Positions 1-8,047 of a DNA stretch of 64,000 nucleotides are shown here, piece after piece. The DNA is from Mycobacterium sp. E3198. Lineage in GTDB: Bacteria; Actinomycetota; Actinomycetes; Mycobacteriales; Mycobacteriaceae. The DNA lies in NCBI RefSeq assembly GCF_001667015.1, contig NZ_LZIS01000116.1:1-64000 (forward strand), given 5' to 3'. A program made the position numbers and the translations under genes. Positions within the stretch are counted from its first letter, which is position 1, and the number at the start of each line of letters is the position of its first letter. The notes under the pieces are model-generated. The model was not told where the DNA came from. It saw nothing but the letters and a program-made list of their open reading frames with translations, and ran no database searches.

Positions 1-2
1 TG

Positions 3-293
3 TCGGTGCGAACCCACACCGCGACCAACGAATCGATGCACATCGTCAAAGCGGGGGGCAATTGGCTCGACCAGCTACGGATTCTCACGTGGCTCGTCGT
101 CGATCCGGCGTCGTCCGCCTCGATCCGCGCCATCGCGGGCGTGTGGTGGTCAATCACGTGGCTGGCCCTGCCTTTTCGGGTGTTGGCCTTCGGTCCGGAG
201 CGGCGGTCGCGCCTGAAGACCATCGCGTCGGCTCCGGCGGCCGAGTTCGCCCGCGCGCGGCGGTGGCGCGACGGCCTTCCTAGGCCGGTTTGA
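3..293 (+). CDS. C-terminal fragment of a gene cut by the window edge, possibly a glycosyltransferase
   Basis: Only the last 96 residues are visible; the gene begins left of the window. The opening residues follow an Arg-x-His pattern, then E-S-M, resembling the C-terminal end of family 2 glycosyltransferases. A hydrophobic, Trp-rich stretch (about visible residues 38-62) follows and could be a membrane helix or amphipathic anchor, then a basic tail. The frame is open from the edge to a TGA at 291-293. Its last 14 bases overlap the end of the convergent gene on the minus strand. Its position at the end of a glycan island supports a glycosyltransferase, but no catalytic motif is visible, so function is a guess. 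Confidence 0.45.
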   Translation, partial: SVRTHTATNESMHIVKAGGNWLDQLRILTWLVVDPASSASIRAIAGVWWSITWLALPFRVLAFGPERRSRLKTIASAPAAEFARARRWRDGLPRPV

Positions 294-1275
294 CCCAGGT
301 CGACGGGCCGCAGCCGAGCCGGTCCAGGTTGGCTTGGATGAGCTCGTAGGGATAGTCGGTGCGCTGCTCGAGGAAGTCGCGCAACCGCGCCATGGAGTCG
401 TGCCAGGGCTCGTTGTATCGCGGCAAACTCGCCTTGAGGAAGGGAAAACGGAAGTGCTCGATCAGGCCGTCCCAGTAGTACAGGGTGTGGTTGAACGGTT
501 CTCCGGAGAACTTGCCCGCCCATTGGTGGTCCGCTGACCGCTCATACGTCGCCCGAAGGTCGGCGACCGACACGAACGGCTTCATGGCGAGCCCCGCGTC
601 GCGAGCGCGCCTGGACAGCCCGATCTCGTATCGGTCGACGATGTTGACCTTGTCGACGATGTAGGCGAAGTCATCCCAGAATTCGTTGAGGAACGGGCGG
701 GTTCGCGAATTGAGGTCCCACGCCAGGAAAAACGACTGAAGGTGGACGCCGAACTCGGCGCTTTCGATGGCGCCGTACATGTCGGCGCCGTAGAACGAGC
801 TCCACATCTCCTCGAGCGGAAAAAGTGGCCCGAACACGCTGTCGTTGGCCAGGACCAGGCGGTCGAACTGATCGAGCGACCAGCCGTGCCGCTTGAGGAT
901 GGACCAGGCGAGGTGCCAAGAGCCGAAGTCCATGCACAGGGTGCGCCGGGTGTAGACGCCCGCGCAGAGGGCACGCAGTGGAGCGACGGACTCCGGCGTG
1001 AGCCGTGGAGTACCGGAGACAAACACGATCGTTGCGCCCAGCTGGTACAGCGCCTTGAGGTAATAGACGACGTAGGGGTCGACGATTCCCTGGGAGTCGA
1101 AGTGTGCGAACAAGACCAGCGTGCCGCGCCCGGGCGAAGGCTGCGGCGGCAGCTCCTGGTGCGTTTGACGGATGAAGCGGAGCGCGTTGCCGTGTAAGCG
1201 GTATGGCACGGCGTCCGCGTAGCGGCGGGCGCGCCCGGCCTCAGCGCGTAGCCTGCTCGCCAGATTCAAGGTCAC
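280..1275 (-). CDS. RgpF-like (rhamnan synthesis protein F family) glycan protein
   Basis: About 331 residues. The protein resembles the rhamnan synthesis F (RgpF) family. It has a strand-loop segment L-V-L-F-A-H-F-D near the N terminus, a second strand with F-V-S-G-T-P, and the family-typical D-F-G-S-W followed by L-V-L-A-N-D-S-V-F-G-P. RgpF-type proteins act on cytoplasmic nucleotide-sugar-dependent assembly of rhamnose-rich or related surface polysaccharides. I placed the start at GTG 1275 (residues VTLNLASRL), which has a weak GGAAG seven bases upstream; an in-frame GTG at 1326 is the alternative. It is divergent from the aminotransferase gene and overlaps the truncated gene at 3-293 tail to tail. 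The family is fairly clear; the sugar is unknown. Confidence 0.75.
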   Translation of the reverse strand: MTLNLASRLRAEAGRARRYADAVPYRLHGNALRFIRQTHQELPPQPSPGRGTLVLFAHFDSQGIVDPYVVYYLKALYQLGATIVFVSGTPRLTPESVAPLRALCAGVYTRRTLCMDFGSWHLAWSILKRHGWSLDQFDRLVLANDSVFGPLFPLEEMWSSFYGADMYGAIESAEFGVHLQSFFLAWDLNSRTRPFLNEFWDDFAYIVDKVNIVDRYEIGLSRRARDAGLAMKPFVSVADLRATYERSADHQWAGKFSGEPFNHTLYYWDGLIEHFRFPFLKASLPRYNEPWHDSMARLRDFLEQRTDYPYELIQANLDRLGCGPSTWVKPA

Positions 1276-1389
1276 CTCGCAGCTTCCGGCGCGTCGCTCG
1301 CCCCCGGTGGGCCTACCGGTCCCCACGATAGAGCGCCACGATTGAAGCGCCGATATGACCCGAAACGGCAGGGTTCGCCCGCCGTCCGA

Positions 1390-1410
1390 CTAGTGTGTCG
1401 CTCGACACGC
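1390..1410 (+). promoter_or_regulatory. Candidate promoter/operator upstream of the aminotransferase gene
   Basis: TAGTGT at 1391-1396 fits the mycobacterial -10 pattern TAnnnT. It runs into a perfect inverted repeat GTGTCG-CT-CGACAC at 1395-1408. A closely similar arrangement (CTAGTGT followed by GACAC) occurs at 5292-5310 before the glycosyltransferase gene, suggesting shared control. No good -35 hexamer is visible. Confidence 0.4.
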
Positions 1411-1428
1411 AGATGGGGGTGCATCGGA

Positions 1429-2616
1429 ATGAACCAGAGGCTCAAGGTGGCGGGCGAGGCGACATCCGCGCCGGAGACCCGTGGCTTGGTGCCGGCCGAA
1501 ATTCCCTATATCCGCCCGAGCTTTCCAGGACCTGACGAGCTGGCCGAAGACTTCAAAGAGATCGTCCACAACAACTGGTACACCAACTTCGGCCCGAAGG
1601 AGCGGCAGTTCGCGCACGCCCTGACCACGTACCTCGGGGGTGGCCTGCACGTCGCCACCTTCGCCAACGGCACCTTGGCGCTGATTGCGGCGGTAGACGC
1701 CACCTTCGGCCCGGGGAGGCGGGACCGCTACCTGCTGACGCCGGCGTTCACCTTCATCGCCGTCGCCGAGGCCGCCCTGTGGGTCGGGTACCGCCCGTGG
1801 TTCGTCGACATCGATCCCGACACCTGGCAGCCGAGCGTCCCGTCCGCGCGTGCCGTGCTCGAGTCGGCACGCGATCAAATCGCCGGCATCCTGCTCACCA
1901 ACGCATTCGGCGTCGGCAACCCTCAGGTGGGTGCGTGGGAGGATCTCGCCGCCGAATGGGAACTGCCCGTCGTGCTCGACTCGGCGGCCGGCTTCGGCTC
2001 GATGTACGCGGACGGCAACCCCGTCGGAGGGCGCGGCTCCTGCGAGATCTTTTCCTTCCACGCGACCAAGCCGTTCGCGATCGGCGAAGGCGGAGCGCTG
2101 GTGTCTCGCGACCAACGCCTGGTCGACCATGCCCTTCACTTCCAGAACTTCGGCTTTGATGCTTCGCGCGCCTGCGCCTCGCTGGGCCTCAACGCGAAGC
2201 TGCAGGAGATCAATGCCGCGATCGGACTGCGCCAGCTTGTCGGTCTCGACGACCGCCTGGCAACGCGCCGCGACGTCCTCGAGCGGTACCGCACCGAACT
2301 CACCGGGCTGGGTCTGCGGTTCCAACCCAATGCCGAGGTCTCCTCGCTGTGCTGCGGAAGCGCGTGCTGCGCATCCGCCGAGCAGCAGGTCGCGGTGCTC
2401 GCCAGCCTGCACGAGAGCCGGGTGCAGGCCCGCGATTACTACAACCCGCCGCTGCACCGGCACCCCTACTTCATGGCACACCCGGAGCTGATCGCCTCGG
2501 CAGACCTGTCCGTCACCGAAGATGTCTGCTCACGCATCGTGTCGCTCCCGATCCACGACAACATGCCGCCCGACGATGTTGCGCGCATCATCTCCGCCGT
2601 GAAGAACGGGAGCTGA
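1429..2616 (+). CDS. DegT/DnrJ/EryC1 family PLP-dependent sugar aminotransferase
   Basis: 395 residues. This is a fold-type I PLP enzyme of the DegT/DnrJ/EryC1/StrS family, which aminates keto-sugar nucleotides. Visible family features are the N-terminal N-N-W-Y-T-N-F-G-P, F-A-N-G-T-L-A-L (phosphate-binding turn), the D-S-A-A-G-F-G segment, the Schiff-base lysine in S-F-H-A-T-K-P-F, and a C-terminal Y-Y-N-P-P-L-H-R. The ATG at 1429 is preferred over upstream in-frame starts because family homology begins soon after it; the ribosome site is weak. Residues 308-314 read C-C-G-S-A-C-C, which is unusual for the family. It ends 8 bases before the convergent phosphoesterase gene. The product probably makes an amino sugar for the island glycan. 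Confidence 0.88.
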   Translation: MNQRLKVAGEATSAPETRGLVPAEIPYIRPSFPGPDELAEDFKEIVHNNWYTNFGPKERQFAHALTTYLGGGLHVATFANGTLALIAAVDATFGPGRRDRYLLTPAFTFIAVAEAALWVGYRPWFVDIDPDTWQPSVPSARAVLESARDQIAGILLTNAFGVGNPQVGAWEDLAAEWELPVVLDSAAGFGSMYADGNPVGGRGSCEIFSFHATKPFAIGEGGALVSRDQRLVDHALHFQNFGFDASRACASLGLNAKLQEINAAIGLRQLVGLDDRLATRRDVLERYRTELTGLGLRFQPNAEVSSLCCGSACCASAEQQVAVLASLHESRVQARDYYNPPLHRHPYFMAHPELIASADLSVTEDVCSRIVSLPIHDNMPPDDVARIISAVKNGS

Positions 2617-2624
2617 CGGCAACG

Positions 2625-3272
2625 CTATCCGAACTTGCGGGCCTTGTTCGCGTAGTAGCGGATGCAGTCCTCGGGGTAGCCACGCGCGGAAAACTCCTCG
2701 AGGAGGCGGTCAACCTCGTAGGGAATCGATTCGAACTGGATCTCACCGCTGGCGGTGTCCAGGATCAGGAAGTCCGCCGCATCGATCCATTTGCGGTTCT
2801 GGCCGATGCTGCCCGGATTGACGATCGTGAATTCGCCACGCTCGATCCGATATTGGTGATGGGTATGCCCGACCATGTAATGGCGATCGATATCGATGTC
2901 GGTGTCCGGGTAGATCCTCCGCTCACCGATCGTGTGGATGCAGCGGTAGATGCCGAGGTCGACGTGGTCGAGGACTTGCGTCAGGAATCCGTTGCGGGAG
3001 AACAGAGGCCGGGAATGACGATAGAAGTCCTGAACGAGGGGAATCTCCCGATCGGGGCTCTCGTCACCTCGAAACAGCCTTTCGTGATTGCCCTCGACAA
3101 CCTGGATCCCCGGCAGGCTCAGGACGAGATCCACGCATTCGTCGTTCCACGGGCCGTAATTGACCACATCCCCCAGGCACAGATAGGCGTCGACACGCCC
3201 GGATGTCGCCTCCACGAACCGCTGCAACGCGACCAGGTTGCCATGTACGTCGCTGAAGACGGCGACCTTCAT
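2625..3272 (-). CDS. Metallophosphoesterase (calcineurin-like)
   Basis: 215 residues. The N terminus carries D-V-H-G-N after a hydrophobic strand (V-A-V-F-S-D-V-H-G-N), then G-D-x-V-N-Y-G-P, E-G-N-H-E and G-H-T-H-H, which together are the dinuclear-metal motifs of calcineurin-like YfcE/MJ0936-type phosphodiesterases. The ATG at 3272 has a strong AAGGAGAG site and overlaps the stop of the upstream epimerase gene by ATGA, so translation is coupled. It is the last gene of the three-gene operon ATP-grasp, epimerase, phosphoesterase. The substrate is unknown; hydrolysis of a nucleotide-sugar, phospho-sugar or cyclic nucleotide would all fit the family. Confidence 0.85.
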   Translation of the reverse strand: MKVAVFSDVHGNLVALQRFVEATSGRVDAYLCLGDVVNYGPWNDECVDLVLSLPGIQVVEGNHERLFRGDESPDREIPLVQDFYRHSRPLFSRNGFLTQVLDHVDLGIYRCIHTIGERRIYPDTDIDIDRHYMVGHTHHQYRIERGEFTIVNPGSIGQNRKWIDAADFLILDTASGEIQFESIPYEVDRLLEEFSARGYPEDCIRYYANKARKFG

Positions 3273-4201
3273 GCGATCTCTCCTTCTTCGACGAGATGAT
3301 CGCGGTACTCGCGCACTCCCGCGCCCAGGGAACGCGGCGCAAATCGCCATGTCTGACGGGCCTTTTCGATCGAGAGGGGCGCGAACCCCGCGAACGAGCC
3401 GGGCATCGCGGGCTCGACCTGCAGGGCCTCATCGCCCTGGCCGTACAGGGCGACGACCTGCCGGGCCAGCTCGAGGAGGCTGGTGTGCTCGCCGGAGGCG
3501 ATGTTGTAGATCCCGCCGTCCCCGGAGCCAACGGCGCTAAGCACGGCGGCCGCCACGTCGGCCACATGCACATAGTTGAACCGCGCCACGCCGCCGCCGA
3601 CGATGCGCAACGGCTTGCCCTCGGCCGTCAGCCGCAGAAACGTCGGGATGACCTTCTGCGCCGGCTCCCCGGGCCCGTATGGCGTCGCGACGCGCAGAAT
3701 CAGGACCTCCATGTCCGTGCGATTGGCGATATTCGACAGATAGACCTCCGCCGCGAGCTTGCTTGTCAGGTATGCGGTCCCGTATCGCGACGGAAACGCC
3801 GCGTCGGACTCGGTGCGCGGGCTGTCGGAGTCCGCGTAAATATTGGCGCCGGATAGCTGAACGAACCTCCGGACGCCGCGCTGCCCCGCCTCCTCCGCGA
3901 GGTTGATCGCGGCCAGCGCATTGATCTCGTTGCACTGAGCCGCCTCGTGGAGGTCCCCCATATCGGCGGGGATGTACGCCGACAGGTGGCAGACGGCGTG
4001 GACTCCGTCCAGCGCCGCCGCGCGGGCCTGCGGCTCCCGTATATCGCCACGGGTCACGCGCTCGCACAGCGCCGCCAGGTCCGCGGGCAGCGGCGTGCGA
4101 TGCTGCCAGGCGGCCACGCGGTATCCGCCGTCGGTGAGGGCGCGTATCACGTGTCGGCCGGTGAAGCCGGCCGCCCCGGTCACCAGGACAAGCCCGGTCA
4201 T
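3269..4201 (-). CDS. NAD-dependent epimerase/dehydratase (extended SDR)
   Basis: 310 residues. The Rossmann NAD site G-A-A-G-F-T-G is at the N terminus, the catalytic Y-L-T-S-K (YxxxK) follows the active-site serine strand Q-L-S-G-A-N, and R-V-A-T-P-Y-G-P-G-E matches the nucleotide-sugar epimerase family. It probably epimerises, reduces or dehydrates a nucleotide-activated sugar in the cytoplasm. The start ATG (4201) overlaps the ATP-grasp stop as ATGA, and its own stop overlaps the phosphoesterase start the same way. The three proteins are therefore likely made in fixed ratio. Substrate cannot be named from sequence. Confidence 0.88.
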   Translation of the reverse strand: MTGLVLVTGAAGFTGRHVIRALTDGGYRVAAWQHRTPLPADLAALCERVTRGDIREPQARAAALDGVHAVCHLSAYIPADMGDLHEAAQCNEINALAAINLAEEAGQRGVRRFVQLSGANIYADSDSPRTESDAAFPSRYGTAYLTSKLAAEVYLSNIANRTDMEVLILRVATPYGPGEPAQKVIPTFLRLTAEGKPLRIVGGGVARFNYVHVADVAAAVLSAVGSGDGGIYNIASGEHTSLLELARQVVALYGQGDEALQVEPAMPGSFAGFAPLSIEKARQTWRFAPRSLGAGVREYRDHLVEEGEIA

Positions 4202-5187
4202 AGCCGCTTGCCGCCACCGGACAGGAACCCGGTGTCGCGTAGTTGTTCGATGTCGGCGTTGGGCACCACCAGTTCCTGCCAATAGCGCAGGATGGTGACC
4301 TCGCTGATGGAAAACGTTGGCGCGGCGCCGCCCAGCACATAGTCGGCGATGATCTTGGGCTCGTTGAAGCCGGCCAGCGCGCGGGCGGCCGTCGTTCCCG
4401 AGCAGCGCGCGTTGATTTCGAAGACGTACGCCTGGCCGTCCCTGACCCGTAGCTGAATGTTGCACGCGCCGAACGGCTTCAGCGCCTCGACGATCGTCCG
4501 GACCGTCGCTTCCAGTTCCGGGTTGTGCTCGACGAACGCCTTGTAGGTATCGCCGTCGCGCAAAATGCGCCGCATGACGATCACCCCGAGGCAGTTGCCG
4601 TCGAGAGTCACACTGCCGCAGGTATATTCGTCGCCTTCGATGTACTCCTGCACGATGCAGTTCTCGGGGTCGACGAGCTGGCGAAAAAGCTCGAATTCCC
4701 GCTCCGTGCGCGCGACGAAGGTGCTCCGCGAGCGCGCACCGCCCCGCTGCGGCTTGAGCACGACCGGGCCTTCGAATTCCTCGACGTCGCACAGTTTCTG
4801 GGTTGCCGGGGTCGGCAACCCCAGCGAGCCGACGAACGCGCTCGTCTGAAGCTTGTCGTCGCACAGGCGGACGATCTCCGGCGCGCTGATGACCGGCACG
4901 ATGCCCTGCGCCGTGAACCTGTCGATGTTTTCCGACAAGGGAAGCAACTCGACGTCATGGCCCACGAAGATCAGCCCACACTGCTCCGCGAGGCAGATCT
5001 CCACCAACCGATCGATGAATCTCGGGTCGGACGCATAAAGCCCTCGGTACGCCCTGGGCGCGGCGTGCAGTCCGGCGGCGAGCACTTCGGAATCGGTGGC
5101 GACGACGCCGTAGGACGTCTGCGCCAGCGCCTTGAGCACACTCTGGCCGACGCCACCGCCGACGCCCGTCACCAGGATGTTCTTCAC
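4198..5187 (-). CDS. ATP-grasp domain ligase (CarB/PylC-like)
   Basis: About 329 residues from GTG 5187. The N-terminal Rossmann-like pre-ATP-grasp domain starts N-I-L-V-T-G-V-G-G-G-V-G-Q. The ATP-grasp core includes V-V-L-K-P-Q-R-G-G-A, V-Q-E-Y-I-E-G-D-E-Y-T and the metal-binding V-F-E-I-N-A-R-C-S-G-T. Such enzymes form amide or ester bonds through acyl-phosphate intermediates, and several in polysaccharide loci add amino acids or similar acyl groups to sugars. An in-frame ATG at 5223 is an alternative start; a TACGAT hexamer (minus strand, 5239-5244) lies just upstream as a possible -10. It is first in the coupled operon with an epimerase and phosphoesterase. The exact ligation reaction is unknown. 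Confidence 0.82.
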   Translation of the reverse strand: MKNILVTGVGGGVGQSVLKALAQTSYGVVATDSEVLAAGLHAAPRAYRGLYASDPRFIDRLVEICLAEQCGLIFVGHDVELLPLSENIDRFTAQGIVPVISAPEIVRLCDDKLQTSAFVGSLGLPTPATQKLCDVEEFEGPVVLKPQRGGARSRSTFVARTEREFELFRQLVDPENCIVQEYIEGDEYTCGSVTLDGNCLGVIVMRRILRDGDTYKAFVEHNPELEATVRTIVEALKPFGACNIQLRVRDGQAYVFEINARCSGTTAARALAGFNEPKIIADYVLGGAAPTFSISEVTILRYWQELVVPNADIEQLRDTGFLSGGGKRL

Positions 5188-5291
5188 GTGCTCACGCCGC
5201 GGTGAGTAGGACACATCCCCCATTCCGACACGACCGGCATCGTACCCGTCAGGTTGTCGGCCCATGTCTGCTTTCTGGGCTCGGCGCGCGG

Positions 5292-5312
5292 CTAGTGTTT
5301 CTGTGGACACAC
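5292..5312 (+). promoter_or_regulatory. Candidate promoter/operator upstream of the family 2 glycosyltransferase
   Basis: TAGTGT at 5293-5298 fits TAnnnT. AGTGT (5294-5298) and ACACT (5308-5312) form an inverted repeat. The arrangement resembles that at 1390-1408 before the aminotransferase gene. It sits 30-50 bases upstream of the glycosyltransferase start. Confidence 0.38.
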
Positions 5313-5340
5313 TCGATGGCAGATCCGGAAGGCAGTGCTA

Positions 5341-6360
5341 GTGACCGATACAGCCGCGCAGCCGCCCAAGGTCAGCGTCGTGTCGATTACGTACAACCAG
5401 GAGCCGTACATCCGCCAGGCCCTCGATGGCTTCGTCGCCCAGAAGGCCGACTTCCCCGTCGAGATCGTCGTCGCCGATGACGCCTCGACTGATGCCACTC
5501 AGGCAATCGTTCGACAGTACGCGGACCGGTATCCGCAACTGTTCCGGCCGATCCTCCGCTCCGAAAACATCGGCGCCTTCGCGAACCTGACCAGCGCCCT
5601 GCAAGCTGCCCGCGGCGAGTACGTCGCCCTCTGCGAGGGGGACGATTTCTGGGACGACCCGCTGAAGCTGAGCAAGCAGGTAGCCTTCCTCGATCAGCAC
5701 CCGGAAACGACGGTGTGCTTCCACCCGGTGCGGGTGATCTGCGACGACGGGTCCAAGGACTCGGAGCACCCGCCGATTTCCTGGCGGGCCGACCTGTCCG
5801 TGGAGGCGTTGATCGCGCGCAATTTCATCCAGACGAACTCGGTCGTCTACCGCCGCCTTCCGCGCTACGACGGCATCCCGCCCGACGTCATGCCGCTGGA
5901 CTGGTATCTGCATGTCCTGCACGCGGCCCGCGGCGGCATCGCCATGCTGCCCGAAACGATGGGGGTCTACCGCCGCCACTCGCAGGGTATCTGGCACACC
6001 GCGTACGCGGACCCCCCGAAGTTCTGGCTGAACCGGGGTCCCGGGGTGGCGGCGATGCTCGAGGCGATGCTCGACCTATTCCCCGGCGAAGCCTCCCGCG
6101 AGGAGGTCATCGGCGAGAGCGCCGAGTGGGTCCTCGGCGAGATCGCGAAGGTCCCGGGCCCGGAGGGGCGCGCCGCGCTCCTCGACGTCATCGCAAGGCG
6201 GCCGCGGCTCGCGATGCTGGCCCTGCAACATCTGCGGACGCAGACACCGCGACGCCGACTCCAGAAGCGGCTTTCCAGCGAATTGTCCGGCTGGCGGGCT
6301 CATCTCGACGCGTACTCCGGCCGGGCGAAACGCCGGATCGCACGCCCCAACGGCCGCTAG
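5341..6360 (+). CDS. Family 2 glycosyltransferase
   Basis: 339 residues. GT-A fold motifs are clear: V-S-V-V-S-I-T-Y-N-Q-E at the N terminus, V-V-A-D-D-A-S-T-D (nucleotide binding), and G-D-D-F-W-D-D-P (DxD-like metal site), then Y-R-R-H-S-Q-G-I near the end, typical of GT2 enzymes that build surface polysaccharides. GTG 5341 is chosen because GGAAGG (5327-5332) lies 8 bases upstream; GTG 5335 is an alternative only 2 bases from that site. There is no membrane segment, so the enzyme is cytoplasmic or peripheral. Its stop shares a CTAG tetranucleotide with the stop of the convergent methyltransferase. Donor and acceptor are unknown. Confidence 0.9.
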   Translation: MTDTAAQPPKVSVVSITYNQEPYIRQALDGFVAQKADFPVEIVVADDASTDATQAIVRQYADRYPQLFRPILRSENIGAFANLTSALQAARGEYVALCEGDDFWDDPLKLSKQVAFLDQHPETTVCFHPVRVICDDGSKDSEHPPISWRADLSVEALIARNFIQTNSVVYRRLPRYDGIPPDVMPLDWYLHVLHAARGGIAMLPETMGVYRRHSQGIWHTAYADPPKFWLNRGPGVAAMLEAMLDLFPGEASREEVIGESAEWVLGEIAKVPGPEGRAALLDVIARRPRLAMLALQHLRTQTPRRRLQKRLSSELSGWRAHLDAYSGRAKRRIARPNGR

Positions 6361-7157
6361 ACGGCGTCCGTACCCGGCTTTCGAACGACGTACAGCACGG
6401 AGCCCGGCGCGACGCCATGCCGCGAGAACACGTCCTCGCCGAAGGTGTCCGAGTCGAGCGCGGAAAGCTCGAAGCCGCTCTGCCGGATCCGGGAGCAGAG
6501 GGTGGAGCGATCGTAGAGCCGCACGTGGTCACCTTGCGCGAAGCGGCGCCACCGCTCCCCCTCGTCGGTCACCGTGGGGTCCTCGTCGAAGGCGCCGTCG
6601 GGCGCCACGGGGGTCATGATGATGCCGCGCCCGCCGGGCGTCAGGATCCGGTACAGCTCGCTCAGGGCGCGGGCGTCGTCGGGGACGTGCTCAAGGATGT
6701 GCGAACAGATGAAAAAGTCGAACGACGCGTCGGCGTACATCGTCATGTCGGTGATGTCGACGACGTCGTCGACCCCGGCCATCATCAAATCCGCCGTGCG
6801 GTGCTCCAGATCGTCGCGCCCGCGCAAGTACGCCGAAAGCGCTGGGGCCGGCGCAAATTCCAGCACGCGTCGGACACCGCTGGGCTGCAAGAAATTGTCG
6901 ATATAGAGCTTGTAGAGGCGGTCCCGATCGGAAGAACCGCACACCGGACACAGGTACCGGCGGTGGTTCATGGTCTCGAAGTCGTCGAGCGAGTACGGGT
7001 GGCCGTACTTGGCGAGCACGCCGCCCAGCATGCGGCTGATGCTCCGGAAGCGGACCCGGCTTCGGCATATGTTGCACTGACCCGGGCCCAGGTAGAGGGC
7101 ACGGCGGACAAGGGTGCCAGCGCGACGGCCGGTGTCCGAGAAAACCACGGGTCTCAT
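6357..7157 (-). CDS. SAM-dependent methyltransferase with N-terminal zinc-ribbon-like cysteines
   Basis: 266 residues. The N-terminal quarter has two Cys pairs, C28-N-I-C31 and C70-P-V-C73-G, spaced like a zinc ribbon. A class I methyltransferase core follows: V-L-E-F-A-P-A-P-A (motif I with a relaxed glycine pattern), F-F-I-C-S-H-I-L-E-H-V and L-T-P-G-G. This two-part layout is seen in methyltransferases of glycan clusters. It probably O-methylates a sugar of the island glycan. The ATG at 7157 has no evident ribosome site. It is separated by 73 bases from the next upstream methyltransferase on the same strand and ends in a CTAG overlap with the convergent glycosyltransferase. Confidence 0.8.
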   Translation of the reverse strand: MRPVVFSDTGRRAGTLVRRALYLGPGQCNICRSRVRFRSISRMLGGVLAKYGHPYSLDDFETMNHRRYLCPVCGSSDRDRLYKLYIDNFLQPSGVRRVLEFAPAPALSAYLRGRDDLEHRTADLMMAGVDDVVDITDMTMYADASFDFFICSHILEHVPDDARALSELYRILTPGGRGIIMTPVAPDGAFDEDPTVTDEGERWRRFAQGDHVRLYDRSTLCSRIRQSGFELSALDSDTFGEDVFSRHGVAPGSVLYVVRKPGTDAV

Positions 7158-7230
7158 TCAACAACAGGACCCGCCGGCGCACTCGCCGATTGCTCGTTCG
7201 ACCACGACGACCCGTTCTCGCTCGCTTGGC

Positions 7231-7989
7231 TTAGGTTTTCTTTCTGCCCAGCGCGAAGAAGTCCGTCCGCGTGGTCGTCATGTCCAGGATCTCGAAGCCG
7301 ACATGGTCCAGCATTGTTTCGATGAGCGGGACGTCGAAGACGTGGTGATGAAGCGTCCGGTTCTCGAAATTCTTCAGGCTTCGCCGCCGAAAATTTTCCA
7401 AATCACCGGCCGGAGGGTCCATCGGCAGGTCGTGGAGCGCGAGGATCTCATCCAGGTGCGTGAGGTCATCCTCTCCCACATCGCTGTCGAAGTCGTCCAA
7501 CAAGTGCTCGAACTTGGTGAACGGGCGCCGATGGTCGAAGTTGCTTTCTTTGTTAGGCAGGACGAGTATCAGTCCGCCATCGGGCCTGATCACCCGCTTC
7601 CACTCGTTCAGTGCTTTAATCGGATTGGCGACGTGCTCCAGACAGTTAGACGACAATAGAAAGTCATATTGCGCCGCGTCGATGGCGGACAAGTTAGTCG
7701 CCTCCTCGATGAACTGCCGCCCGCGTTTGCTGGGGTAATACCTGTAGTCATTTCCTGCGGCGATGCTGCCCTCCCAGACGGTATCCGTGCCGAAGTTGAC
7801 GCCATCCAAGCCCGCAGCAACTTGGTATAGGGGCAACAGGGTCTTGAACAGCAGGCTTGGACCACCGACCTCAATCCCGTATTGGCGGGCGACGAATGAC
7901 TGGTACTTCTGCCGCAGAGGCAGTCGTTGGCCCGCATACTTCACCGCAAAGAACAGGTCGGCCGCCGGTTTCACCGCCGAATTCAACAT
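7231..7989 (-). CDS. SAM-dependent methyltransferase-like protein
   Basis: 252 residues. The second half of a class I methyltransferase is clear: Y-D-F-L-L-S-S-N-C-L-E-H-V-A-N-P, then V-I-R-P-D-G-G-L-I-L-V-L-P. The first half lacks a textbook GxGxG; the corresponding strand may be V-N-F-G-T-D-T-V-W-E-G. Proteins of this type occur in lipooligosaccharide and O-antigen clusters as sugar methyltransferases. ATG 7989 is preferred over TTG/GTG starts upstream because GGAGGAACGGA directly precedes it. Base composition is visibly less GC-rich here than in the neighbouring genes, which suggests separate acquisition. Whether it is catalytically active is not certain from sequence alone. Confidence 0.72.
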   Translation of the reverse strand: MLNSAVKPAADLFFAVKYAGQRLPLRQKYQSFVARQYGIEVGGPSLLFKTLLPLYQVAAGLDGVNFGTDTVWEGSIAAGNDYRYYPSKRGRQFIEEATNLSAIDAAQYDFLLSSNCLEHVANPIKALNEWKRVIRPDGGLILVLPNKESNFDHRRPFTKFEHLLDDFDSDVGEDDLTHLDEILALHDLPMDPPAGDLENFRRRSLKNFENRTLHHHVFDVPLIETMLDHVGFEILDMTTTRTDFFALGRKKT

Positions 7990-8047
7990 TCCGTTCCTCC
8001 ACATTGTCCAAAAATCTCAGCGGGGGCGAGTCGCGATCGCAGCAGGG

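Noticed and set aside
5715..7325. A 536-codon plus-strand frame across the glycosyltransferase and methyltransferase genes
   Set aside because: It crosses two well-supported genes in another frame and has no family similarity.
7231..7989. Frameshifted or broken methyltransferase
   Set aside because: Motif I is unusual, but the frame is intact from a good ribosome site to the stop, so I treat it as a divergent protein.
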